Source: Thermoanaerobacterales bacterium UBA4880 | GTDB lineage: Bacteria > Bacillota > Thermoanaerobacteria > Thermoanaerobacterales > UBA4877 | Assembly (NCBI GenBank): GCA_002399285.1 | Contig: DHDI01000010.1 | Span: forward strand, 53,743 to 77,600 | Direction: 5' to 3' | Length of the DNA stretch: 23,858 nt | Shown here: positions 8,295 through 14,943 of the stretch, one piece after another | How the letters are laid out: each line of letters starts with the position of its first letter | Numbering within the stretch: position 1 is the first letter of the stretch | Translations under genes and position numbers: made by a program | Notes under the pieces: generated by a model | Database searches by the model: none | What the model was told of the DNA's origin: nothing | The model's input: only the letters and a program-made list of their open reading frames with translations

Positions 8295-8828
8295 GTGCTT
8301 AAGGGAGATAGGATAGAACTCGTACCTTTTACCGAGGAATATTTTCAAAAGTTTGCCGACCTAAGGAACAGCGAGACTGCCAGGGATTATAAGATACCGG
8401 GTATCCCTTATCCCGTCACGGTGGAATCGGTAAGGGAAAGAGCTCAGAAGGAGAGGGATACAAGCAAGTCCGGTGAGTTTGCCATATTATTGAATGACGG
8501 CGGAGAGTATATAGGCAATATCTCTTACCACAGCGTCGACTGGAAAAACAGAAACTGTGAAATAGCTTTAGGCATAGGAAATGAGGAGAATTTGAACAGA
8601 GGTCTTGGTACGGAGGCTATCGGGCTGCTGCTCGATTTTTTGTTCAATGAAATGAATCTGCACAGGGTGACCCTTGACGTCTATGACTTTAACGAGAGGG
8701 CGATAAGGTGCTATGAGAAGTGCGGTTTTAAAAAAGAAGGCTTTATAAGAGAGGCCGTATATAAGCACGGCAGATATATCAATCTGTATGTTATGGGTAT
8801 ACTCAGGGAGGAGTTTAAAGCGAAATGA
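8295..8828 (+). CDS. GNAT acetyltransferase, RimJ/RimL type
   Basis: The 177-residue protein has the fold pattern of GNAT N-acetyltransferases that use acetyl-CoA to modify an amino group. It shows an N-terminal substrate strand (GDRIELVPF), the central IGNISYHSVDWKNRNCEIALGI region, the acetyl-CoA loop RGLGTEAIG and the C-terminal LDVYDFNERAIRCYEKCGF typical of the RimJ/RimL and SpeG-like branch. It starts at GTG 8295 with AGGGGTGAG (8281-8289) 5 nt upstream. The stop overlaps the next start (ATGA), so it is co-translated with the radical SAM gene. The substrate is unknown; ribosomal protein N-termini, polyamines or small molecules are all possible. Confidence 0.88.
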   Translation: MLKGDRIELVPFTEEYFQKFADLRNSETARDYKIPGIPYPVTVESVRERAQKERDTSKSGEFAILLNDGGEYIGNISYHSVDWKNRNCEIALGIGNEENLNRGLGTEAIGLLLDFLFNEMNLHRVTLDVYDFNERAIRCYEKCGFKKEGFIREAVYKHGRYINLYVMGILREEFKAK

Positions 8829-9730
8829 CGGGACAGGAAATGCTCAGAAACTGCCGCATCTGCCCCCGGGACTGCGGGGTGGACAGGACAAAGGGCGAGA
8901 CGGGGGTGTGCAGGGCGGACGATAAAATAAAGCTGGCCAAGGCATATCCGCATCTGTGGGAGGAACCCTGCATAAGCGGGACCAGGGGGTCCGGCACGGT
9001 CTTCTTTTCGCGGTGCAATCTGAGATGCAAGTTCTGCCAGAACTATAAGATAAGCCAGGAGGACTTCGGCAAAGAAGTGACGACGGAGCAGCTGGCCGGT
9101 ATATTTCTAAATCTGCAGGACGAGGGCGTGCACAATATAAATCTGGTGACCGCCACCATATATATACCTCAGGTCGCCGGGGCTATCGCGGCCGCCAGGG
9201 AAAACGGCCTGGCCGTACCCGTGGTCTACAACACCAATTCCTACGAGACCGTGGAAGCCCTGAAGCTGTTGGACGGGCTGGTGGACGTATACCTGCCCGA
9301 CCTCAAGTATTTCGATGATAAAATGGCATTCGCATACTCGTCTGCGCCGCACTACTTTGACACGGCGACCGCAGCCATCATGGAGATGTTCAGACAGACG
9401 GGCGAAGTAGTCCTTGACGATGACGGGATCATTGAGAAGGGCCTCATTATAAGACATCTCATGATGCCCGGCCGGCTGGAGGACTCCAAGCTGATATTGG
9501 ACTGGATAAGGCATAATCTGCCCATAGGGGTGTACGTCAGCATAATGTGCCAGTATGTGCCGCTCTTCAAAGCGAGGGAAATACCCGATCTGAATAAGAG
9601 GGTAACGGAAAAGGAGTACAAGTCCATAGTGGATTACTTCTTCAACATCGGCCTGGAAAACGGATATATACAGGAGATGGACTCCGCCTCCGACGAATAT
9701 GTGCCCGACTTTGATCTGGAGGGGATATAA
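8825..9730 (+). CDS. Radical SAM protein, PflX-like (COG1313)
   Basis: The 301-residue protein has the radical SAM cluster motif CxxxCxxC at Cys64, Cys68 and Cys71 (CNLRCKFC), preceded by an N-terminal cysteine set (Cys10, Cys13, Cys17, Cys29) with the sequence CRICPRDCG that marks the PflX group. The later stretch VYLPDLKYFDDKMAFAYS is also typical. Relatives resemble pyruvate formate-lyase activating enzyme, but no glycyl-radical partner gene lies nearby, so the target is unknown. It overlaps the acetyltransferase stop by 4 nt and ends before a hairpin shared with the convergent pyrophosphohydrolase gene. Confidence 0.87.
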   Translation: MTGQEMLRNCRICPRDCGVDRTKGETGVCRADDKIKLAKAYPHLWEEPCISGTRGSGTVFFSRCNLRCKFCQNYKISQEDFGKEVTTEQLAGIFLNLQDEGVHNINLVTATIYIPQVAGAIAAARENGLAVPVVYNTNSYETVEALKLLDGLVDVYLPDLKYFDDKMAFAYSSAPHYFDTATAAIMEMFRQTGEVVLDDDGIIEKGLIIRHLMMPGRLEDSKLILDWIRHNLPIGVYVSIMCQYVPLFKAREIPDLNKRVTEKEYKSIVDYFFNIGLENGYIQEMDSASDEYVPDFDLEGI

Positions 9731-9734
9731 AAGA

Positions 9735-9780
9735 AAAGAGCCGCTGCCCGGCCGGTTTTACTGACTGGGGGCGGTCCTTT
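9735..9780. terminator. Possible bidirectional terminator
   Basis: AAAGAGCCGC (9735-9744) pairs imperfectly with GCGGTCCTTT (9771-9780), with GCCC/GGGG extending the stem. A-rich and T-rich flanks suit both strands. It lies between two convergent genes. Confidence 0.5.
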
Positions 9781-9793
9781 ATCTGTAGATGCG

Positions 9794-10105
9794 CTATTCT
9801 GTAACGTCTATTAAAAATAGGCCCTTGTCAAAACCTCCCCGCTCTGTCTTCTTTTCGGTCCGCATCCTTTCAAATTCATCCATGCTCTTCCCGCTGTATT
9901 TGATGATGGCATATATGACCTCCGTTAGGTCCGCCAGTTCGGCCAAATCGCCGTCCTTATAATATTCTTCAAGTTCTTCCGTGAGCTTATCGTTCAGGGC
10001 GGCGAGATAATCCCGATCCTTCAAAACGGTCACCCTGCATTGCCTGCCGGACTCTTTGATTATTTCCGGTATCCTATCTCTTACAAGTTTATTATATGTG
10101 GGCAC
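9794..10105 (-). CDS. MazG-like nucleoside triphosphate pyrophosphohydrolase
   Basis: The 103-residue all-helical protein begins with YNKLVRDRIPEII, the signature of the phosphoribosyl-ATP pyrophosphatase-like/MazG group, and has the EELEEY...ELADLTEVIYAI helices whose Glu/Asp residues bind magnesium. Such enzymes cleave nucleoside triphosphates to monophosphate and pyrophosphate, usually for pool sanitation. The chosen start is GTG 10105, because AGAAGG lies 7 nt upstream; an ATG two codons earlier abuts the RBS. No other histidine-biosynthesis gene is near, so a role in that pathway is unlikely. Confidence 0.85.
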   Translation of the reverse strand: MPTYNKLVRDRIPEIIKESGRQCRVTVLKDRDYLAALNDKLTEELEEYYKDGDLAELADLTEVIYAIIKYSGKSMDEFERMRTEKKTERGGFDKGLFLIDVTE

Positions 10106-10141
10106 TCTCATACCTTCTTTTATTAAAATCGCTTGTAATGA

Positions 10142-10669
10142 TCAGCTCTTTCTGTCGAAGTATATATTTTTCCCTGCGGCGGATATGGGTATCGCCACCA
10201 CGATATCTCCCTCTATGAGCCCCATCTTTTTAGCGGCGACCCCGACGCTGTACATGATGCGGTTATCCGCATTCAGCAGGCCGGCCGTCTTCGCCGCCGA
10301 GCCCAGGGCTATTCCCAGGTCTATCAGTCTCCATGCGCATATCGGGCCGTCAAATTCCGGGCCGGCGTGTTTGCCTGCCGTACGGAATTCTGCGCAGTCT
10401 TCATAGCCGCACGCGCCGCAGTTCAGACCGGCGTCTTTAGGCTGTTTCAGCGAAAGCAGAAGTACCGCGGATGAATTCCTTACGGTCTCTCCGTCTCTGG
10501 CGAAAAAGTCCTTTCCGCCCCAACCGGCGGCGTCCGCCATTTTATCGGCAAGGCCGTTCAGCATATCCCCCGTGATTATCCTTGATCCAACATAGTCCAT
10601 GCCGCAGGCCTTGGGCGCCGTCCTTGCCGAAAGCTCCATCAGCCCCGCGGCCGTTTCCATGATATCCAT
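10142..10669 (-). CDS. DUF2148 ferredoxin-domain protein
   Basis: The 175-residue soluble protein contains the cysteine cluster NCGACGYEDC followed by a further Cys in GPICAW, the expected iron-sulfur ligands of DUF2148 proteins found in anaerobes and methanogens. The N-terminal helix ELSARTAPKACGMD and the C-terminal GLLNADNRIMYSVGVAA region fit the family. The start is set at ATG 10669, because AAGGAGGG (10678-10685) lies 8 nt upstream; a GTG/ATG further out is inside the leader. The function is unknown; an electron-transfer or redox-sensing role is inferred from the cluster. Confidence 0.85.
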   Translation of the reverse strand: MDIMETAAGLMELSARTAPKACGMDYVGSRIITGDMLNGLADKMADAAGWGGKDFFARDGETVRNSSAVLLLSLKQPKDAGLNCGACGYEDCAEFRTAGKHAGPEFDGPICAWRLIDLGIALGSAAKTAGLLNADNRIMYSVGVAAKKMGLIEGDIVVAIPISAAGKNIYFDRKS

Positions 10670-10710
10670 TGAAACATCCCTCCTTACCATAAGTGTAATT
10701 TAATTTTATA

Positions 10711-10738
10711 TTGCTGTAAAGACTGGAAATGTTATAAT
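10711..10738 (+). promoter_or_regulatory. Promoter of the CapA-like gene; transcript probably leaderless
   Basis: TTGCTG (10711-10716), 16 nt, then TGTTATAAT, a perfect extended -10 ending at 10738. The expected start of transcription, about 7 nt later, is 10745, the A of the ATG itself. No ribosome binding site exists upstream of this ATG. Confidence 0.6.
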
Positions 10739-10744
10739 GAAAGC

Positions 10745-11854
10745 ATGAAGAGATATATGATGATTTGCTTGATCTTGATCCTATTATTGAGCGGCGGATG
10801 CGCCGCTCCCGCAATGGAGAGCGTCGTTCCGGACAAGGCGCATGACCGGGAGGAGACCGTGACTCCGGCGCGGCAGGAGAGACAAATGAAGATAGCCGCG
10901 GTGGGAGACATAATGATAGGCAGGGGCGTGGGCATGAAGCTGAAAAAGGAGGGCTATACAAAGCCGTTTGATAGTATCAAGCCCTATTTAGACGCCGATC
11001 TTGCCATAGGCAATCTGGAATGCGTCTTGTCCGACCGGGGAAAGGAAACGGAGGGGAAGGGCATCTGCCTCAGGGCCAGGCCGGAGGCTGTGCGTACGCT
11101 GACATACCTTGGATTCGACGCGCTGTCCCTGGCCAACAATCATACGATGGACTACGGGGGAGACGCGCTTAAGGACACCATGGACGTACTGAGGGAAAAC
11201 GGAATATCCTATATGGGAGCGGGAGACGATATAGGCCAGGCCAGGACCGCATATACAAAGGACGTGAACGGCATAAAGACGACGGTGCTTTCCTATGACC
11301 AGTTTTATAACATCCGATGGACCAAGAACGGAAGATCGGCAGGAGCCCTCGAGGACCGGTGCGGCACGGCTCCCCTGGACATGGACATGGTAAAGGAGGA
11401 CATTGCCAAGGCTAAGGAGACGGCGGATGTGGTCATTGTGATGCCGCACTGGGGTACGGAAGACAGCACCGTGGTCACGAAGGACCAGATAGGTATGGCC
11501 CATGATATGATAGATGCCGGGGCCGATGCGGTCATAGGGAGCCATCCCCACATACTGCAGGGCATGGAGGTCTATAAGGGACGTCTCATAGCCTACAGCA
11601 TGGGCAACTTCGTGTTCGATCAAAACGACAGGGAAAACCAGGAGAGCATCGTATTGAATTTAAAATTCACCGGTTGCGGACTGGATGAAGCCGTGATAAC
11701 GCCTCTTGTCATAGTGGACAAGGTGAGCCCGGTACCGGCGGCGGGCGACAGAGCCAAAGAGATATTGGGAAGGCTGAAGGATCTTTCGCAGGAGCTGGGC
11801 GCAGACGTCTCGGTCGAGGGCGATACCGGGTCAATTAAATTTACCGCGGACTGA
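10745..11854 (+). CDS. CapA/PgsA-family lipoprotein (metallophosphatase fold)
   Basis: The 369-residue protein has a type II signal peptide with lipobox LSGGC (Cys19), so it should be a surface lipoprotein. It carries the CapA calcineurin-like domain: GDIMIGRG, AIGNLECVLS, LANNHTMDYG, MPHWGTE and GSHPHILQG supply the metal ligands (Asp, Asn, His). Relatives support poly-gamma-glutamate capsule synthesis or anchoring, but no pgsBC/capBC genes are nearby, so the substrate is unknown. ATG 10745 is needed for the signal peptide but has no RBS. An internal ATG 10886 has GGAGA 5 nt upstream and would yield a cytoplasmic form; this is only a possibility. The gene stands alone, convergent with the next. 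Confidence 0.88.
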   Translation: MKRYMMICLILILLLSGGCAAPAMESVVPDKAHDREETVTPARQERQMKIAAVGDIMIGRGVGMKLKKEGYTKPFDSIKPYLDADLAIGNLECVLSDRGKETEGKGICLRARPEAVRTLTYLGFDALSLANNHTMDYGGDALKDTMDVLRENGISYMGAGDDIGQARTAYTKDVNGIKTTVLSYDQFYNIRWTKNGRSAGALEDRCGTAPLDMDMVKEDIAKAKETADVVIVMPHWGTEDSTVVTKDQIGMAHDMIDAGADAVIGSHPHILQGMEVYKGRLIAYSMGNFVFDQNDRENQESIVLNLKFTGCGLDEAVITPLVIVDKVSPVPAAGDRAKEILGRLKDLSQELGADVSVEGDTGSIKFTAD

Positions 11855-11858
11855 GCCT

Positions 11859-11905
11859 CAGACCGTGACATTCTCGCGCAAACGCGGAACTGCGAGGCTA
11901 TCCTG
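11859..11905. repeat. Intergenic palindromic repeat, copy 3 (degenerate)
   Basis: The left arm CAGACCGTGACATTCTCGCG matches copies 2, 4 and 5; the right arm is poorly kept. CTCGC (11872-11876) and GCGAG (11893-11897) can form a hairpin. It fills almost exactly the 51 nt between two convergent stop codons and may act there as a two-way transcription barrier (inference). Confidence 0.6.
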
Positions 11906-13333
11906 CTATTGCCCGTTTTCCTCCATATCGGGCAGGGAGGATACCAGAGCCTCGGTGTAAAAGAGAAGCCTGTCGTCGGCTATCGAGTCTATGCTCCTGT
12001 GGATGTATTCATGGACGTCCTCGATGTCATTGAAGCCCACCGGAAGCTCGTTCATTATGTTCCTCATCCTCTCCCTGCGGAAAAAGGCGGGGAAGAGTCT
12101 CAGATCATCCTCGATCATGGAGGCGATATCTTCGATGGTCTCATCTATATATGCATCCTCCGCAGGCTGGTCCGACTCATCGTAATCGGCATACTCGAAG
12201 AGATTGAAGAGAGTTGCGTGCAGCCGGTCATACATGGAATCATATCTGGTGAACAGCATGCCCACGAGCGCAGATTCGGTTATATCGGACTGCCCTATGC
12301 CGGCCTTGGCGAACGTATCGGCTTTATCCAAAAGGAAGGAGACGGCTTCGATCTGCCTGCTCAGCGTATCCTCATCCACCGTGGCTTTTGCATCGGACCG
12401 GACTCTTTTACTATCCAGATAGCTTGCGATGATATCACTGATGTAGAGATATTTGTCTACGGCGGCACGGCTCTTGGTGCTGCCGTCGTCGATGAGGTCA
12501 TGCATGAGCAGTATGGAAGCTGTGATCTCTCTCATAAGGTCCAGCCGGCTGATGAAGGCCCGTATCCTCCTGGTGTTTTCTTTCAGCTTGCCGTCCGTGA
12601 GACTGCCCGGCTTGCTGTCCAAACCGTATTTGGCCGCTGTGTCAAACAATTCCGCATAGTACGGATTGTCCGCATGCCGAATAAATTTAGCCATTATATC
12701 ATGTATCCTTGCTATTATGGAGGTGGGCATTTCCATGACCGCTTCCCTCAAAGTGCCGCCGGCATATGAGAGGAACTCGTTTTTTACAAAGCCCATGGGC
12801 AGGAGCATTACAAGGTCCTTTATGGTCTTGTTTATCTCCGCGCTGCTCTGGTTTTGATCCATCTTGTCATAGAGGTAACCTACGGTATCCTCAATGAAAT
12901 CATGAGCGGTGGGATAGAGCGGCTTTAGCTGCTCCGAGTTCCTGATGATGTTTTCCTGTTCATAGAGGTCGAGCAGGCTTTCCAGGTCCGATCCCGCCCA
13001 ATATATTCCGTCCAACACATCCATGAGTTCTTTTTGAACGGCGGCAAAGGCTTTTGTCTCTTCCTCCGGCACCTCGCCGCACCTGCCGAGATTGCCGCCT
13101 ATGAATTTCACGCCGTCGATTATGGCGGCGGCCATTTTCCCGGGACAATACATAAAAAGGCGGCCGTATGGCACGGATGAGAAAAAGGTGAGCATGCGCA
13201 GCGCGGATATGCCGGCGGATAAGTCATAGCCGTTGTCTGTAAGGCCGGCGGATATAATATCGAACAGGTCCTTGATCTTTTTGCCGTCGTTCCCCGCCTG
13301 TCTGAGCTGTTTATCGTATTCCTGCGAATCCAT
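11906..13333 (-). CDS. Unrecognised 475-residue all-helical protein
   Basis: I do not recognise this family. The predicted protein is soluble and almost entirely helical, without signal peptide, transmembrane segment, cysteine cluster or nucleotide-binding motif. Blocks that look conserved are FFSSVPYGRLFMYCPGKMAA near residue 55 and VKFIGGNLGRCG near residue 77. The C-terminal third has an acidic stretch (YADYDESDQPAEDAYIDE). The start is ATG 13333, because GGGAGG (13341-13346) lies 7 nt upstream; an ATG two codons earlier abuts the RBS. It is a single-gene unit, divergent from the riboswitch operon and convergent with the CapA-like gene. It could be a scaffold or sporulation-associated protein, but nothing in the sequence proves it. 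Confidence 0.8.
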   Translation of the reverse strand: MDSQEYDKQLRQAGNDGKKIKDLFDIISAGLTDNGYDLSAGISALRMLTFFSSVPYGRLFMYCPGKMAAAIIDGVKFIGGNLGRCGEVPEEETKAFAAVQKELMDVLDGIYWAGSDLESLLDLYEQENIIRNSEQLKPLYPTAHDFIEDTVGYLYDKMDQNQSSAEINKTIKDLVMLLPMGFVKNEFLSYAGGTLREAVMEMPTSIIARIHDIMAKFIRHADNPYYAELFDTAAKYGLDSKPGSLTDGKLKENTRRIRAFISRLDLMREITASILLMHDLIDDGSTKSRAAVDKYLYISDIIASYLDSKRVRSDAKATVDEDTLSRQIEAVSFLLDKADTFAKAGIGQSDITESALVGMLFTRYDSMYDRLHATLFNLFEYADYDESDQPAEDAYIDETIEDIASMIEDDLRLFPAFFRRERMRNIMNELPVGFNDIEDVHEYIHRSIDSIADDRLLFYTEALVSSLPDMEENGQ

Positions 13334-13360
13334 TTGCATTCCTCCCGATACTTTATAGAG

Positions 13361-13408
13361 CAGACCGATGCCACTCTCGCGGTTGCGCGATTTGTCACGT
13401 TCTGCCGG
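13361..13408 (+). repeat. Intergenic palindromic repeat, copy 4 (48 bp)
   Basis: The left arm CAGACCGATGCCACTCTCGC is joined almost directly to the right arm GCGCGATTTGTCACGTTCTG and the terminal CCGG, so this is a copy with nearly no interior. It lies in the divergent intergenic region, 27 nt before the start of the unrecognised minus-strand gene. Between it and the riboswitch promoter (13409-13473) I see only AT-rich sequence. Confidence 0.75.
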
Positions 13409-13473
13409 TTTAACTGCCCTTTGTGCAGGTACAGCTTGTCTATAATTACACGAAGATTATAGTAATAATGTTG

Positions 13474-13502
13474 TTGACAACTCAAAACAATTATATTAAA
13501 AT
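13474..13502 (+). promoter_or_regulatory. Sigma-A promoter of the riboswitch operon
   Basis: A perfect -35 TTGACA (13474-13479), a 17-nt spacer and TAAAAT (13497-13502). Transcription would start near 13509, about 15 nt before the first aptamer. This is the best promoter in the window. Confidence 0.8.
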
Positions 13503-13522
13503 ATAGCCAATAGTTCAATACG

Positions 13523-13626
13523 TATGCTGAATCCTTCAGGAACGGGGGAACCGATCAATTGGGGTGTATCCGTAAGGAAGGGCAACTCTTTCAGCCCTAA
13601 CCCGCCAGCTAACCTCGTAAGCATTG
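13523..13626 (+). promoter_or_regulatory. ydaO/yuaA-type cyclic di-AMP riboswitch aptamer 1
   Basis: The sequence carries the conserved blocks of the ydaO/yuaA aptamer in order: a GAATCC..GG hairpin, CGGGGGAACCGATCAATTGG, GGGTGTATCC, GGGCAACTCTTTCAGCCC, TAACCCGCCAGCTAACCTCG and TAAGC. P1 forms between ATGCT (13524-13528) and AGCAT (13620-13624); CGGGG pairs with CCTCG. In the known family, c-di-AMP binding usually turns expression off. The first aptamer is followed directly by a terminator-like hairpin, so it probably acts at transcription. The identification rests on motif recall, not on a covariance search. Confidence 0.87.
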
Positions 13627-13631
13627 GAAGA

Positions 13632-13675
13632 GGAGAAAGCTATAGAGCCGCTTTATTCTCCATAGTTTTTATTTT
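13632..13675 (+). terminator. Intrinsic terminator of riboswitch 1
   Basis: GGAGAAAGC (13632-13640) pairs with GCTTTATTCTCC (13650-13661) as a 9-bp stem with a 3-nt bulge, followed by GTTTTTATTTT. It lies directly after aptamer 1, where an expression platform is expected. There is no start codon for a gene nearby. Confidence 0.65.
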
Positions 13676-13720
13676 ACTATCAATTATCCAATATATGCCA
13701 ATTAAATAATATTATAAAAA

Positions 13721-13834
13721 CCGCTCAATCCCTTTAAGGGAGCGGGGGAACCGATCAATAGGGGTGAGTCCGCAAGGATGGGCAGCTCTTTCAGCCCTAA
13801 CCCGTCAGCTAACCTCGTAAGCGTAGAAAGGGGT
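13721..13834 (+). promoter_or_regulatory. ydaO/yuaA-type cyclic di-AMP riboswitch aptamer 2
   Basis: This second full copy differs from aptamer 1 at about 7 of 77 core positions and has the same blocks (CGGGGGAACCGATCAATAGG, GGGTGAGTCC, CAGCCCTAACCCGTCAGC, TAACCTCGTAAGC). P1 is CGCT (13722-13725) with AGCG (13820-13823); a T-A pair of copy 1 is replaced by C-G, a compensatory change. There is no terminator between it and the ATG at 13843. Instead the ribosome binding site AAAGGGGT (13827-13834) is complementary over 8 nt, with one G-U pair, to ATCCCTTT (13728-13735) inside the aptamer, so control of translation is likely. Confidence 0.87.
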
Positions 13835-13842
13835 AATGGTTT

Positions 13843-14943
13843 ATGAAGTTTGCCGTAATAGGCGCCGGAAACGGCGGCCAGGCCATGGCTGCCCATCTCT
13901 CCATGATGGGTTTCGATGTGGCGCTATACAACAGGTCACCGGAAAAGATAGAGAGCATAAGGAAAAATGGATGCATTATTTTAGAGGGGGAGGTCGAGGG
14001 CCGCGGCGAGCCTTTCCTCACGTCGGACATGAGAGAAGCTATAGAGGGCGCGGACGTCATAATGGTGACCGTTCCCGCTTCGGGGCACAGGGACATTGCC
14101 TATGCGATGGCCCCCTATCTGGAGGACGGCCAGGTGGTCGCCTTAAATCCCGGCAGGACCGGGGGAGCGTTGGAATTCGGCAACATATTCCGGCAGCTCG
14201 GCGTAACGGCCGACGTGGTCATAGGGGAAGCGGAGACGCTGATATATGCCTGCAGGGAGGTGCGGCCGTGCGTCGTAAGGATAAACAGCGTTAAGAACGT
14301 GGTGTACTTTGCGACCATTCCGTCATACAGCGTGTGGCCTGCACTGGAAAAGATAAACATGGCTTACCCGCAGTTTGTGCCGGCCAAGAATGTGCTTGAG
14401 ACCAGCCTGAACAATATCGGGGCCGTCTTTCATCCCACGCCCACGCTGCTCAATGCGGGACGGATAGAGACCGATGCGGACGGATTTGAATACTATCTGG
14501 AGGGTATTTCCCCATCGGTGGCCGCGGTGCTGGAGAAGATAGATATGGAAAGGCTGCGTGTGGCGAGGGCCTTTGGCATAACGGTCCCGTCCGCTATAAA
14601 TTGGATGTACGAAACATACGGAGTGAAGGGCGGTAACCTCTACGAAGCCATACAGAATGCAAAAGGCTATAAGGGGATCAAGGCGCCCACGACGCTCAAT
14701 ACGAGATATATATTTGAGGACGTACCCAACAGCCTTGTTCCCATAGCCTCGCTGGGCGAAGAGGCGGACGCTGAGACGCCGACGATCAAAGCCGTGATAC
14801 AGCTTGCTTCGAGCATGCACGGCGTGGACTACTGGGAGAACGGGAGGAACGTAAGGAGATTGGGATTGGACGGTCTTACGAGGGACGAGATCCTATCCTA
14901 TGCAGAGGGCAATTATGTTGAAGAAAGGAGTGCTGTGCTGTGA
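13843..14943 (+). CDS. Opine-dehydrogenase-family NAD(P)-dependent oxidoreductase
   Basis: The 366-residue protein has an N-terminal Rossmann domain with GAGNGG (residues 7-12) and a C-terminal NAD/NADP octopine/nopaline dehydrogenase domain. The catalytic His is most likely His197 in NNIGAVFHPTPTLLNAG, and GEAETLIYACR (128-138) matches the family. Known members reductively join an amino acid to a 2-keto acid, or oxidise the product. AAAGGGG lies 9 nt before the ATG and is part of the riboswitch platform. The stop overlaps the GTG start of the B12-dependent gene by 4 nt, so both should act in one pathway. Substrates cannot be read from sequence. Confidence 0.87.
   Translation: MKFAVIGAGNGGQAMAAHLSMMGFDVALYNRSPEKIESIRKNGCIILEGEVEGRGEPFLTSDMREAIEGADVIMVTVPASGHRDIAYAMAPYLEDGQVVALNPGRTGGALEFGNIFRQLGVTADVVIGEAETLIYACREVRPCVVRINSVKNVVYFATIPSYSVWPALEKINMAYPQFVPAKNVLETSLNNIGAVFHPTPTLLNAGRIETDADGFEYYLEGISPSVAAVLEKIDMERLRVARAFGITVPSAINWMYETYGVKGGNLYEAIQNAKGYKGIKAPTTLNTRYIFEDVPNSLVPIASLGEEADAETPTIKAVIQLASSMHGVDYWENGRNVRRLGLDGLTRDEILSYAEGNYVEERSAVL

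Noticed and set aside
9794..10105. Histidine biosynthesis gene hisE
   Set aside because: YNKLVRDRIPEII and the lack of other his genes fit the general MazG-like group better.
10745..11854. Part of a poly-gamma-glutamate capsule operon
   Set aside because: No pgsB/capB or pgsC/capC gene is next to it; it stands alone.
11909..12769. 286-codon plus-strand open frame opposite the unrecognised helical protein
   Set aside because: There is no RBS at its start and its composition looks like a shadow. The minus-strand frame is longer, has a strong RBS at the right distance and ends cleanly.
13524..13709. Open frame of 61 codons between the divergent promoters
   Set aside because: It lies wholly within riboswitch aptamer 1 and its terminator, has no ribosome binding site, and its sequence is explained by the RNA structure.
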